A DNA stretch of 64,000 nt, from positions 563,457-627,456 of the forward strand of contig SCFE01000024.1 of assembly GCA_004352715.1 (NCBI GenBank). The letters are read 5' to 3'. Position 1 is the stretch's first letter, and each line of letters opens with the position of its first letter. A program made the translations under genes and the position numbers. This document shows, piece after piece, positions 35,101 through 48,483 of this stretch. This DNA is from Hofstenia miamia (Eukaryota; Xenacoelomorpha; Acoela). Under the pieces are notes generated by a model. It was given only the letters and a program-made list of their open reading frames with translations. It made no database searches and had not been told where the DNA came from.

Positions 35101-36092
35101 TTATGTGTTAAATAATATAAGAAGTCTTTGGCCTCAAAAAATAGGACAAAGTAAATTTAGATGTTATCAATATTTATTCATATCAATATGTACAATTTAA
35201 GCTGCAAATATTGGTTTGCTTTTGAAAATTTTACATGAGATCAGATGTTTCTTAGGCAGTTTTACCTAACTTTAAGTACGCGAATTCGTTCAATCAGGTT
35301 AGAATATGCTAAAAAAAATTGATAAAATGTAATTATTCTTACTCTCATATGGAGTGATAAAATAGAAAATGAGAGATTTCAAATGTTAATATTAAAAACT
35401 GATGTATATACAAAAATCATTTAAAATACATTTTATAAACAGCTTCGAGAGATTTTCTAGCTAAAATAATAAAAATTTCCTAACCCTAATAAAGCATATC
35501 AGAAATTGAAAAATAATTTCTCTGTGAAAGCTTCACATAGTTTATCATGGCTACCGTAAACTGTATAGCTCATAATTGTCTTCTTTAATAAATCTTGTCT
35601 TGTCATGATGTTGCAAACAAACTTTGTTCTAATAAAGTCAATGAAGAAGCTATGGGCCCTTAAAAAACGATTAGATTTGAGAAACAATAGAGAGTAGTAT
35701 CAGATAAGTTCAAAATGTAAAATTGAAATTGTAAAAAAAATTACCTAATTGACAAGTAAAATCCGAGTGAATAAATTAGCAGAATTCTGACCACAACAAC
35801 AATGCTTACCAAATTCATATGTAACAACAATCTTGACAATAAGTCACTAGATTCTATTATGTACATAAGCTTGGAAGCAATCCAATTTAATTCTATAGAT
35901 TCTGAATATGTAGCGATTATCAGAATATTCACTCTAAAAGAAGAGGACCAGGGACTTTTTCCGTGGTGTATTCTATAGTTAACTGTAGCCAATCTGAAAA
36001 TGCATCTTTTACTTAACCCTTTGAAATTTATGGTTAAAATAAATAGACACCAGCATTACATTTCAAGAAAATTACCAATATTATAATTTTCT
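30524..36092. other. Mostly non-coding; TA tract, hAT end, one exon-like island
   Basis: Upstream of the innexin start. A long interrupted TA tract lies at 32094-32172. At 31230-31244 ggatccgccactg is the complement of CAGTGGCGGATCC, a hAT-style terminus without a visible partner. An exon-like island is at 32671-32774. At 31496-31610 a block of about 50 bp appears twice in diverged form (aataacgaagatgatagca and aataacggagat...gacagca). No promoter could be recognised. Confidence 0.5.
32671..32774 (-). other. Exon-like island, unknown protein
   Basis: On the minus strand a well-placed ATG (AAGATGG) opens MAASEKIKFIDF. The next frame continues VLDAKTVKRNGKLAIKVPEG then VK and a strong donor AAAG|GTAAGA. 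The two parts sit one base apart in frame, and the shift falls exactly in a run of six T. A homopolymer miscall, or a single-base deletion in a pseudogene, would explain it. I do not recognise the protein and found no partner exon. It lies about 2.1 kb upstream of the innexin ATG on the same strand. Confidence 0.35.
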
Positions 36093-36093
36093 A

Positions 36094-36297
36094 TTAAACT
36101 CTGTCCCAGTTAATACGTAAAGTTTTAAATCAATAATTGGGGTTTTATTATAGCGTAAATACCATGGTTTTGGCTCGAATTAGATAGCTTGGGATCTTGT
36201 GCATATTTTAAAAAAAAATGAAAATCAAAACTTGAAATTATACTCTACCTCATTTTCCTAAAAAACCGGTTTACTTATTAACTGGGACAGAGTTTAA
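36094..36297. mobile_element. 204-bp MITE flanked by TA
   Basis: The left end reads ttaaactctgtcccagttaa then tacgtaaa. The right end is the complement, with one mismatch in about 28 bp. TA dinucleotides flank both sides (36092-36093 and 36298-36299), as for Tc1/mariner-type target sites. A+T-rich interior without a frame, so it depends on a transposase from elsewhere. Confidence 0.82.
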
Positions 36298-36299
36298 TA

Positions 36300-38197
36300 T
36301 GCTATGATTTATAGAATTAATATCTGAACAGATATAGCTACGGATTTACCGGGATGTAGTGATTGTTGACATCTTTTCTAGGGTTTCAGATAACACCCAA
36401 ATTGAATATTTATACTTTTTTAAATAGTCAACGATTTAATCATATTGCAAAATCTACAATACATTGCCTATTGAAATCGGTATAGGAGTAGTACAAACAA
36501 GTCTTAGAGTTAATTAGGTAAGAGATTAGATTAAATCTATTTAAAGATAGATCAATTTCATACTGTTCATTAGAAATAATGTAATTTAGGCTCCATTTTC
36601 TTAGCAGCATCAAGTTTATCTTTATTATGTGGAAAGCAAGAAGCATTTATTTACTACTTTTTTAATCACAACTTTAAGTTTGGATTATTAATTTCTGCTC
36701 AGAGAGTTCCAACGTTTAATTTAGGGCATCTCATATATGACGTCCCTGTATTGAGAGTAACTCAGAACTTCTCAAAATAAAGGAGGACAACCACACGATG
36801 GGACTTAACTACTTTTTTTTCCTATTTATAATAGTTTTTACTACTCTGATTTTAGGTCAGTGGAATGGATTCTGGTCAGTAGGAAGTCCTTAATAACTGA
36901 AATTGTCTTTTATTTAAAAGACCATGGTAATTAAGTTTCACCTGCACTCGGAAGAGTAGATATTTATAGACAATCACCTCTCTTAATTCAAGAGACGATT
37001 GGAATATCTCTTTTTAAACAGTTATTTAATGCAGCTAAATGTAGATAAAACTCTAAATTTGTCCTAAGAGAATCTTTATCTCTGCTGAAGAGACAGGCAC
37101 AGTAAGCAAAGAATTTAAATTCAAACAAATTATCCTAAAGATGATTATTTTGTTTAAATCATTTGTAAAAAATTCACTAGCTTTTTTGAGCATATAAAAT
37201 GTACATTTTATGTGCATAGTACACGATAAAGACTTTAAATTTATTAGATAGGTGTAATGGTCTAAGGATCTGCTTTCTTTTGCTGAATTGACATCTGAAG
37301 TGTCTATTAACGTAAACAAGCAGCGACATGGAGAGAGCCATTGGTATTTACTGAAAATTATATAGTGAAATTTTTAAGAGTTTAAAAAAAAATATTTTGA
37401 ATAAATACTATAAGGTACAATTTTCTAAAAATTTTGAAAACGTTTAAATTTGGGATAATCCACAGGGGAAACTATTTACGAAATTCAAAGTGACAAATGA
37501 TTTTTTTGAAATAAATTCGGTAATTCACATCTCTTAGTTTCGTGAAAGTTACTTAATGTTCGAATGAATTATTTATTCCAATAAACGTCATTCAGTGTTT
37601 GAGAGTCGAATTAACTGAAAGCTTTCGGCACCATTAAACACTGGAGTCAAATTTCAGTCTGTTCTCCCAGCCTCAGTTTATCAGCAAATTGTCTACTTCT
37701 GTATCCATCTTCAATTAAGAGCTTATTTTTAAAATGTCTGTTAAAATAGTTTGAAGATAACCATGTTCAATTAGATGACATCGATATATTCTTCATCTTC
37801 AAGGAACTTTCACACTAATTATTAAGCATTGAAATTTATCCATTTTATGACACTAAGAATCAGTGTTTGAAGTTAACCAATGTTTTTATGCAATAGCACT
37901 ATGAAAACAAAATTTGGGTATTATATAAATCGGAAACATTACAACTTTACTGAGTTTGAGGTATATCAAAATTTTTAGTTAATGTTTGATTTCATTGAAA
38001 TAACTGACACATCCGGCATGTGTCCATCTTTTTAACATTGGCATCCAAATAACGTTAAAAATGGTTCTTGCTTAAGTATGTTTTTTGCTCAATAATGAGA
38101 TTTGCCTATTGAAGTTGATTTTTTGAGACAGAAACTCATTTGCAGGACATATCAGTTTTACCACATTTCAGAGTGTTAGTATCCATTAACTTATATA
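36300..38197. other. No gene seen
   Basis: A+T-rich intergenic DNA. Short frames here have no splice context or recognisable motifs. Confidence 0.5.
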
Positions 38198-38199
38198 TA

Positions 38200-39117
38200 G
38201 GGTGTCCAGCATTTATGGCAAAAACAAAATGCCTGTAATTTCAAAAAAATCAATTTATATAAACATTTTCGAATTCCTTCTACTTCTTAAATGAGGGGGA
38301 TTTACTTTTTTCATTTCAGCTTTGTGTTTACGACTAATTATGAGCAATATTTTTTTATTTAAAGAGGACCATATATTTACTACCATTTAAAATGACAGTA
38401 ATATCAAACATTTGCATTCCAACCTTAATAACCACTCAGGTTTACGATCATGCATGTTGACTGATTACTTAATTCCTCAGCTCCAAACAAGGCGAAAACA
38501 ATATACCAGGAAGATGGCAGGAAGATGGATACTGCGCATCAAACTCTCCAGCTTCTCAACTCGAAGATTCTTGAACGGGCAATTTCACGCAGAGGGAATT
38601 TGTATGGGCGGTGTATTCACCCAATCTTTCACCAGTTGATTTTGATTTCTGGGGTTACCCCAATAGCAGAATACACGGTGGAAACTTCGATGAAATACAC
38701 AATTTCAACGATGTCATCACGATTACTGTGAGCGAAATTCCACAAGACTTCTATAGGTCGGCTGTTGAATCAATCATCAGAAGATGAGACTTATGTCTCG
38801 GAAAGGACGATGATGCGCTTACCACATAGATTTCTTGATCATTGTATCGATTCCCTTAAAATTGAATCATTAATGATAAAAAAAATATTTCAGTTAAGAT
38901 ACGTCGTTTTTGTTTCATTAATACTTGATGCGTAAAAATGGTTGGATTTTTTAAATAAAAAAATATTGTTCATAATTAGTCGTAATCACAAAGCTGAAAT
39001 GAAAAAAGTAAATTTCCCTCATTCAAGAAATAGAAGGAATTCGAAAATGTTTATTTAAATTGATTTTTTTTTGAAATTACAGGCATTTTGTTTTTTGCCA
39101 TAAAATTCTGGACACCC
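38200..39117 (+). mobile_element. Mariner-like element with about 165-bp inverted repeats
   Basis: The ends are gggtgtccag...ctggacaccc with TA on both sides (38198-38199, 39118-39119). The inverted repeats extend through 38200-38363 and 38950-39117 with few differences, much longer than the roughly 30 bp of typical mariners. The 586-bp centre carries only the C-terminal part of a transposase, so the element is internally deleted. Long inverted repeats with a shortened centre suggest either a derivative mobilised in trans or a lineage with long ends. Confidence 0.85.
38504..38786 (+). pseudogene. Mariner-type transposase remnant
   Basis: Read in two frames: YQEDGRKMDTAHQTLQLLNS then KILERAISRRG, matching the mariner QDGA.PH.A......LNSKFP.RWI.RRG region with the second catalytic Asp. 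After a shift near 38620: SPVDFDFWGYPNSRI, matching SPLDFFLWGYLKSKV with the third catalytic Asp; then VSEIPQDFYRSAVESIIRR and a stop. The N-terminal DNA-binding domain and first catalytic Asp are missing. Not functional. Confidence 0.8.
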
Positions 39118-39170
39118 TATAAATCAGATTATTCGAATCTTTTTATTAATAATCCATTCGTAATTTTCTA

Positions 39171-39174
<4 letters not shown>

Positions 39175-39207
<33 letters not shown>
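39175..39207. repeat. (TA)n tract
   Basis: Simple TA repeat shortly beyond the mariner-like element. Confidence 0.95.
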
Positions 39208-39210
<3 letters not shown>

Positions 39211-41037
39211 TAAATAATATGATGATGCGTATTTCCGGAATAAATATTGTAAAAAAATTTTTTTTCACTCAGATGCATTTAAAATTTTTCGTGTATGCAA
39301 AAATATAGCCTTGCTAAAAAACTGTTTTCTTCATTCTAATATTTAGCTTCATTATATAGAATAAAGAGAATGGAAATGTATTTTATATTTTGGCATTTAT
39401 TAGGACTTAGACATATTTCTTATTAAATGCATTTAAGTGCAAAATTAGTCAAATTTTCATTACACATTTGTAATTAGTGAGACAAAATATAGTTTTGCAA
39501 TTTAAAATCATTTAAAATCTAAATTTAGTTTCACTAAATCGCAACAAATAATTATTGGCATTTATAATCTTTCTATTAATAAAATTCAATTTTGCAGCTG
39601 CCATTGGAGATGTATTTGAATGATGCATTTTTTATGTTAATTTGAAAGTTTTACTGCTTTTTTCTTGAGGTCTAATCGAACAATAAGCATATCTGCTCAT
39701 TTTAATATTAAATATGCATTGCTCCAAAACCCATTTTCATTTTTAGAAATGAAAATATAAACGACTTGTAGAATTATAAAATTTCTTTAAAAATTGCAAT
39801 AATCCTACCTAAAAATCAATTCAAATTGAAAATTTTTTTTTGGAATTTATTCCAAATTAGTAGAATTAATTAATCCTGGATTTTGTTGTGATATTCCATG
39901 ATAATCATAATAACTGTATCTGCTCATCTATTTTAGAGATAAAACATAATACAGAATATTAATATTATGCAATTTTTTTCGTTCATGGTTTAAAAAAATG
40001 CTTAATGACATTGTCACTAACATAGTTTTTAGCAAAATTAGTGTACTCAAGGGTTTGTTTGAAGTGGTGGGATTTAGTAAACTTAATGCTTAATGAAATT
40101 TGTGAATTTAAATCTTCAGACAAACCTATATTTATTGATTGAATTACGCTTTGCGGATGTAACGGAAAACCACTTCTTATAATTCACTTTTAGTCCTCCA
40201 CCTTCAGATAATTTGTATTTGTTTTATAACATCACCTTTCTTAGAAATTTTACTTTAATGAATTTTACCATATTGAACAAAGTCGCAAGTTTTTTCTTTG
40301 CATAATTTTCACAAATATTTTCAAAAAAAATCCATTTTTTAATAAGAATAGACCAATTTGTTGTTAAATTTGGAGAATTTCTTAAAAGCAAAAGTTTGAG
40401 GACCCCTGCATGTTTTCAGAGATTAAATCTAACCACTCTTAAATAACAAACATGTCCGAGACAACTATTTCATTAACAATATATTTTTTTGAAAATTTAA
40501 TAATCGGTTATTTTTTAATCTAATACTATGTAATTTAAGTAAAATATTTTTGTGTTTTTGAAAAAAACAAATTTACACCCACGTATCAGCCTCAAATGTA
40601 AACTAAAAACTCGTTAACTTTATTTAGTAGTCATATTCAATGTTTCAAAATAATTTTTAAATGTCAATTTGCCTTCAAGCAGACGTCCAGTTATAAAAAT
40701 TTATGTAATTATTGTTAATGGTTTCCCATGCTTTTTAGTTGGACTCTCTCATTTTTGCGAAGATGCGCCTCTGGCTAAAACCTTGAAGCTGTTGCTGTGG
40801 TTATAAGAATTTTGATTGTTAGAATTTAAACAGGTTAGAAATGAAATGTAATGAAAACAATTTTCTGCTCTTTAAAGGATTTGGTGGAAGAAAGAATATC
40901 AATGCAATTTTTGGTTTTTAAACCTTTTTAATTGCTATTTTGAAAATCACACATGCACCCCTATAAAAATACAAACTTTTATATTTTACATTATACTCAA
41001 ATAAATGATTATGCTAGTGCAAATATATTACCCAAAT
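39208..41037. other. No gene seen
   Basis: Very A+T-rich and low in complexity. No supportable feature. Confidence 0.5.
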
Positions 41038-41502
41038 TATAAATGTTGAGGATGTTGTGGGACACATCATCCATTTGGAGTTGTCCTGGGTTGGCAAGTT
41101 TGAAAACATATATGGATAAGACTGACTTCATACAAAAAAACAAAATAGATATGATTCTTGATTTTTTAATGTTTTTGTGATATCTTAGTGGAAAACAACA
41201 ACAATTAGTGGTACAACAAAAGTTTTGAACCTCCACTGTGGTAATTAATGCATAAGGGCNNNNNNNNNNNNNNNNNNNNNTATAAATGTTGAGGATGTTG
41301 TGGGACACATCATCCATTTGGAGTTGTCCTGGGTTGGCAAGTTTGAAAACATATATGGATAAGACTGACTTCATACAAAAAAACAAAATAGATATGATTC
41401 TTGATTTTTTAATGTTTTTGTGATATCTTAGTGGAAAACAACAACAATTAGTGGTACAACAAAAGTTTTGAACCTCCACTGTGGTAATTAATGCATAAGG
41501 GC
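41038..41502. repeat. 222-bp direct repeat around a 21-N gap
   Basis: 41038-41259 and 41281-41502 are identical as far as I can compare, separated only by 21 N (41260-41280). The left contig ends exactly where the right copy's repeat ends, so this is an unmerged overlap. The frame that spans it is duplicated artificially. Confidence 0.92.
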
Positions 41503-41514
41503 AACTACCAAAGT

Positions 41515-41526
41515 TCTCTTCCGATC
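41515..41526 (+). other. Possible sequencing-adapter remnant
   Basis: The 12-mer ctcttccgatct equals the 3' end of the common Illumina adapter (known sequence ...GCTCTTCCGATCT). It lies 12 bp beyond the end of the duplicated overlap, the kind of place where untrimmed reads cause trouble. Chance occurrence is possible. Confidence 0.4.
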
Positions 41527-42819
41527 TATTTTTGTTGATGATAGCTCATGAATCAATGATAAAACTTCAAAGATTATCCTTGATTTGATTGTGAAAATTT
41601 ATTAGCACTTTGGTGTGGATTGTTAATATTTTAGACTTTTTGGGAAACTGTTTAATTTTCATTCCTCAATTTTTCAATGCTTGTTTCTTTTGAACTTTGA
41701 AATTGGTGTTGCAGTTCTTGCGCTTGGATCCATCTTCACCTTTGCTCCTTATCAATGGACAATATTGAGATCTTTTAAAACCCTTCTTTTGACTATTCAC
41801 AATAGTGTTGTTTGGATTCATTTTTAGATTCAGTAGAACAAATTTATGTAAATATATGTATTTGAAGTACCTCCTAAGCTGTGCAAAAGTGTAATTAAAG
41901 AAATGGCGTTTTGCAGGGAAACACCGACATTCGAGTCGTGAATTGAAAGTAATTTTATGAAAACAGGAAACTGTTACTTCTCTCCCTTCGTTAATTTTCA
42001 ACTGAAATTAACATAGGCATAAATCCATCAACAAATACTAAAAAACTAAATTAGACAAGTTCTGGATATTGTTCGATCATTATCATCAAGCAAAGGGACT
42101 CTCTGCATGATCTATTTAGAAAACAAGATTGACTTTTAAGCATGCTTGATCATTAAAGTAGGGTTACTTTCAAGTGATTATTTAGTTTATTGCAAAGTTG
42201 TTTAGATTTTGCATATTTAAAGATGAATTGACCTGAAATTAATGTAGCAAGATGTTCTTATCAGAGAATGTGATAATAAATCATTGTGTTGTGTTACACA
42301 AAAACAATTGAAATGAATCGCTTCTGTAAATTCCATGCTGTAAATTATTTCAGAAAACACTTATCGATGGTTGCAATTGAAACCCATACATTTTCACATA
42401 GCGATTTTTAACATAGTTATTGGAACAATGTATTAACAGTGTTTAGTTCGGTTTACTTGCTGAATAATGTATTAATTTATAGATTACTAGAAAGAAACAA
42501 AAAGCTTAATTATAAACCTAATATTCTATTGCTCTTCTCGTTCATTTTTATATTTAATTTATGATTTATAAATTACAAACAGAGAATGTTATTGATTAGT
42601 ACTATTTTCGATCTTGACTTATGTTGAATTTCTCATTTATACAAAAATGCAAAAAATTATTCAAATAGATTAGCTAGATTTTCTTTGCCAAGATATCTTA
42701 CTGCTACAACCATAAAAACGTTTGAGATGGGAAGTCTGATCTCTCTTTTGACTTAAAACTCCATACAAGAGATTTTAATGATTACAAAATATATACAGAA
42801 CAAATTTACTATGCATAGG

Positions 42820-42820
<1 letters not shown>
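41527..42820 (-). other. No gene recognised; one 111-aa frame
   Basis: A minus-strand frame at 42001-41666 ends in a lysine-rich stretch (NSQKKGFKRSQYCPLIRSKG). It has no known motif and its length is near what this base composition gives by chance. I would not call it a gene. Confidence 0.3.
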
Positions 42821-42868
<48 letters not shown>

Positions 42869-42904
42869 ATATACATTTGTATATATATATATAATGAATA
42901 CATT

Positions 42905-42947
<43 letters not shown>

Positions 42948-42968
42948 CTATATATATATATATATATA
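42821..42968. repeat. Long interrupted (TA)n tract
   Basis: About 148 bp of TA repeats with short gtatata, cattt and atgaat interruptions that repeat as 'aatacatttg'. Among the longest simple repeats in the window. Confidence 0.95.
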
Positions 42969-45900
42969 GATTTGATTGCTGTTGAAGAAATTTGGGGTTT
43001 GGATAAAAAACAGACAGCAGTCGATATCAGTCTCAAAATTTATCGAGACCTAATTTAAAACAATGCCTAATCTCAAAATTTTTTCATAAAGATACATCAA
43101 TTACTTTTTGATAAATCCTGTTGACAAACAGACAAAAAAGAGAAAAACAGAGTGAAAACAATACCTTTTTAGCGATGTTAATTAGTTATTTTTAAGTTTT
43201 GTAAAATTAGTTATATATAAAAAGCATTTTCATTTATATATTGGTATGGAAATACTTGATAGTAATTTTATTTAAATTACTCCAATGCTTTCTAGAGTTC
43301 ACTTGACAAAGCTCACCAGACTCTGTGCTACAAAAACGTTTTAGAAATAAAACACTAAATTGCCGTTAGCGATGAGCTTTTCAATTCAAAGATGGAAGTC
43401 CTGCTGGTCACTTAGGTTAACGTCGTGCATCCAACATTTTTTGTCAAAATTGAATTTTTCATTGGAAATATTTGGATAACGGCAACATTGACTTCCAGTT
43501 TATTAAATACGTCAACATTTGAACAGCAGTGAAAGTTAATGGAACATTAAGTTGCTTGTCATATAAAAGATCAACTGACAAATAAATTTTCTACTAAATT
43601 ACTTCGAATTAAGCAAAGTCAATGAATCTTTAATATTTATATATCTACAGAATAAAACTATGCAAATATTACAATAAAGAATGCATACTACAGTTATCAG
43701 AATAATGGATACTTGTTTTAACTAACGCTAGAAATCACCCAAGGCAATTAATACTTTTAGAATATTTAAATAATTTTAACAAAACTTGAATTTAATATGG
43801 TTTTCCTAATTATCAATTAGTATTTTCAATTCAGTATAATATATTCTTCAGAAAAGTTTAATCAGTATAAAGAACAAAAAATTTATTTTATGAAACATTT
43901 AATTGATTTACTAATGAGGAACGTGTAAGAATTAATAGTATGATAGAATTTGGAAGTAATTTAATTCTGCATCAATTAGTGCAGAGCAACATTTGAGAGA
44001 TTGAACATCCTGTTCTAGAGCATGCTACCAATGCCATGACAGTATGTAATTAGTGTAAGTTTAAGTGTATTGCTAAAAACTTTAAAACTGAGTAGAATTC
44101 CCTATGACAAAATGTTTTCCTGAGAAAATAGGTATGAAGGTATGCAGCAGCAAATGTGCAAGACCGCTATTCTAAATAATCAACAAACAAATGGAATTTT
44201 AAGAAATGAAGAAATTAATGTTATTTCTATTTTTTATTGTTAGCATCTCTGATATTGCAACGTTATAATTCGCTCTTTGAAACTAATACTATAGTTAATT
44301 ACTTTCGCACTTGTCTACCGGGCTCTTGTAAATTTATAAATCAGAGTACTTACTAAAGCTAAACATTGAATTTTCGACAGATCAGGAATTTCACTTAATT
44401 CTAAAAATTCTAAAATGAATCATAATGGGTACAGAAATGAGACTTTACATCAATATCATTATAAATACTGTCTATTATGTAGTACAAAGGTAGTAAAACC
44501 GTTTGGACAAAAGAACGAAGCTATTAAATCTTGCTTAGGGGAACATGATTAATAATGTTGTAGTAAAGCTATATATAGCAAATGAGTTAAACAAAGTCTC
44601 ATTCTCTATTTTCCCTAACACCTCCACCCTCCCTTAGCGCCGTGATTACGACATTAAATTTGTCTGTCAAATGTCCATTTAAAATTACGCTTTAAATTTT
44701 TAATGCATCGAGAAAAGCACATGGGAATGTCTCTTCAGTAATTACTTTCATATTCAAAAATATTAAATTATGGTGATTAAAGTTTAATCAAATTAGGAGG
44801 CCGATGGAAAATTAAATCAATCTATTATGTTAAATATAGAAATGGGGGAAATGCACATTTGAAATAGTTTTGATTAAATACTTGAAAAGTAAAGTTGTGC
44901 ATATCGAATTTGTTGTTGGTTTTTTATTATTAAAAGGGAAAGATTCTTAGCTCTGCTTAAAGAAAATCGTTGGCAATGAAATAGTTGGGGAAATTTATAG
45001 TAAATGGGTTTGGCGAATAGCAGGGACCAAGGGCGTCGCAGGATTTGTAGATGGGGGAAATCTCCATCGTGATCAACAGACGTGACGAACATTTTTAAGA
45101 AATTTTCATAACTACCGTATGTCCCACGAATGACTTTAGAAAGTAAATCAATATAGCAAAATTTATTGACAAAAATATATGAACAGAGCAAGAATGGAAA
45201 GTGATAACAATGTATAGGAATTTATAATAATTTTCCAATGTTCTCAAAATTTCATAAATAACCAATTGCAAGTTTTCTAAAAAAAGGTTTTATCCTGGGT
45301 TATTTGATGAGCAGCTTCATTTATTCGATTTTTCGATTGTTCTAAGAATTGTAAAAGGACGATTGCATAAAAAATTTATGCTTTAGATAGTTCCAGCTAT
45401 TGCTTTACTTTCTAAAATCAATTTGTGAAACGCGTGGTATAAGATTGCATTCGTCTTTCCCATGTAGTTAAGAAAAATATTGAAAAATTTTGTAACAAAT
45501 TTCGGAATTGACTTGTGAGAAAATATTTGACCCCTTTAGCTTATTGATAGTACCGGTTAAAGGAAAACCGTAACTACGAAAGTATTTTAATAGCCAATTC
45601 ATCAATTTTTCATTGCGAACCTTTTGATAGAAGCAAAACCAAAACATAAGTTTCCGCAAGCTTCAACAAAATAGTAACAAGATCGTATTTTAAAGTGCAA
45701 ATTGTTACATAAACTAAGAAAATTTTGAAATTATTCTGAAAATATTGCTAAATATAGAAAGGAGTAAGATCTAAATTAAAAAGAGAGTAGACATATTTAA
45801 GTGATCAGCAGGTGAAGAAAGTAAACGAAAAAGTGTCATGGATTGATTTTTGAGGGCGAAAGTGTATTACAATTTACATCGCTTTAGGAAGCTAGATGGC

Positions 45901-48049
45901 CGACTTCCATTAGCATTTCTGACCAAATTAATTGAATAATCCATTCACAGAAACTTTGTCTCAAATGAGTTTATAAAAATAAACAAATCACTAAGACAAA
46001 GAAGAAAGTAACGCGATTTCTCTTTTTGAATATTTAATTCAAGTACAACATTTGCGTAGAAAGTACAAAGGCGCACGGGAAGAATTTTACGATACTCAAT
46101 CAAGATTGGAGCTAGATATCTTGGAGAGCTTAATTAGTGTTAAGGAGAATATACATAAATCAGCAATCTATCCTTATAGGTTCATGATTTTTGCTCGAGA
46201 GTGATTTTCGGTTATTTCGGAAGGCTCGAATGTAATACATTCATGTTTTTACGATAGATTTTGGTAGTAATTTGAATCTTGTGTTAGTTGAATTTAGAAC
46301 CTTAATTCATGTTTTGATGTTGCAAATTTAATAAGAATTATGAGCACATGTGAGTAGGGTCTCTTAGTGAGCAGTGGATATTCATCAATTTGATATTAAC
46401 ATTAATATTAGTCACGTATAATATGATAATATGAGGACTGAAATGTTTTCGAGCAGCTAGAAAATATTAATTAGAACAAACAAATGTGACGTTTTTTACT
46501 AATTGCATATAATAACACATCTCTAATTTTTCTATTTAAGCAAATACTTTTTTATGCATAAAATGCAGTCACACAGCCAGTATTTCACGGAAAATGATAA
46601 GAAATGTATCTCAACTATAATCAGTAACTGAAATTTTGGCTGAAATTTTATCTAAGGCTAGAGTAAAAAATACAACATGCTAAATCCTTTCTAGTGTTTC
46701 GTTTTTAGCGCCAATATGAGCACTTCTATATTTTTAGAAGAAAACTCAAGATTAAGAAATTGTTTCATATTGATGATATATTTCAGTGATAATTGTGGAA
46801 AGTTAAACATTTATTTACAACTATTCTATTTTATTCTTGTGCTTCTTTTAGGTATTCGGTTAGAATTATGACTAGTGTTAATCATATAGATAACCTAATG
46901 CAATGTGAGTAATATGCCAGATACAATGTTAAAGCAAAATGTCTACTTAATTATTGTATGAATTTGATGAAAGAGCAAAATTTTCATCGATAATTTTCAC
47001 TTACTGATTTTTAATTATATATTATATTATTTAGTTTTTCAATCGTGGATTATCTGCAATGGTGAGAACTAAGAGAACTGTAAATTAGATACAATAGGAA
47101 ATGATGCTGGCATTTGATGGTTTTTTAATGTGATGTAATTCTGGAAGTATTGAAATTCCCACTGAGAAAACTGCTTCCCCAGTCCAATAGAGCAACTGAC
47201 CAAACCGTTAGCAAACTGACATTGTGTTACAAAAGATAATTAAAATGTCTTCTCTCACTGCGCAATCATTAGTTTACATGGGATTAATTTAAATTCAATA
47301 CCAAAATTAATTAACATTCTAAGATTTAATGACATGTCGCAGTGATTTTTCTCTAAATATTTCTGCATTTTTAAGTGAAGCGTCTACCATATAATTTGCA
47401 AATCGTCTCCCAATTATAAAGTGTTCAACTGATTTACGTCTTTACATGCGTATTTATATTTCCAATGTAAATTTTCAAGATTAGAATAAACCACTTGTTC
47501 AAATTGCTAATGAACTCTGATTCAACTTTGATGTTTAGCCCTAGCAATAGAAAATAAGCTAATCTTACAATTTTGATGGAGATTTTTTTAATATTTACAT
47601 TGAATTGCTTTTGGAAATAACCTTGCAACAAAACTCTGAATTTCTAGAAACAGCATAATATGAATTCATAAATGTAAGCAATTAATATCGCGACTTTAAG
47701 GGAGTCATAGCCCCACTGAAAAAAAAATTTGACAAAAATTGACAATAATAATTTTTATAAAGCTTAACATTGCTAATGTTACGAAAATCTTTTCCTAAAA
47801 AATGACGATTTCTCAGAACAAAGCGGTGACAAAATATGTATATTAGGCTAGGTTTCTGAAATGTGTATTTGTGCTATAAGCTGGACTAATAAAATGACCT
47901 TAGTGGATGGCATACTCTAGCTCACATTTGGAACTAGAGCCTTGAGCTTCGAAGTCAGGCCTAATAGTGTGCCTGCAACAGTTCATTCTGGTCTGCAGCT
48001 TTTTGGACGACCATTGACTGGTGAAATTTAATTGCATTATATATTTAAT
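42969..48049. other. No gene seen
   Basis: A+T-rich. At 45025-45060 aagggcgtcgcagg...gggggaaat resembles a worn hAT left end, and at 44625-44645 ccctcccttagcgccgtg resembles a hAT right end, but the order is wrong for one element. No coding exon supported. Confidence 0.45.
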
Positions 48050-48082
48050 CTATGCATGTATATATATATACATGTATATATA

Positions 48083-48120
<38 letters not shown>

Positions 48121-48126
48121 GCATAG
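48050..48126. repeat. Palindromic TA repeat
   Basis: Starts ctatgcatgtatata and ends tatatacatgcatag, so the whole 77-bp tract can fold on itself. Such cruciform-prone TA repeats are common here; this one has 11 perfectly matched non-TA-only end bases. Confidence 0.8.
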
Positions 48127-48483
48127 CACAAATTTATAATCATAGCTGACAATTGATGCCTGAAAATTCGTTAATATTAATTAGTTCCATACATATTATC
48201 AAAAGCAGAATAACTCTATTCATAGCATCTGTATTCCGGTAGTGGCGGACCTAAACCGGGCCATTTCCACATCTGCTGTAGATACTGATTCATTGCATAT
48301 TTCAATCAAATTTTGCAAAAATTTTAAAAAACTTGTTTTTTTGCTCAATTTCAATGCTAGTTATTAATAAGTGCAAGTTTCGTAAACATAATATTTTGAT
48401 ATTTGGATAATTTTTACAGCATTTTAAAAAATCTAGTTTTAAAAACATAGCTGCGTTGAATATAGCTCTGACAATTCCAATAA

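Noticed and set aside
41009-41479. 156-aa minus frame with an internal duplication
   Set aside because: The duplication is the 222-bp contig overlap and the frame crosses the N run.
44625-45060. hAT-like end strings at 44630 and 45025
   Set aside because: Their orientation is outward-in reverse, so they cannot bound one element, and no 8-bp duplication was found.
44874-45191. 105-aa minus frame
   Set aside because: No recognisable motif or splice context; length is within chance for the base composition.
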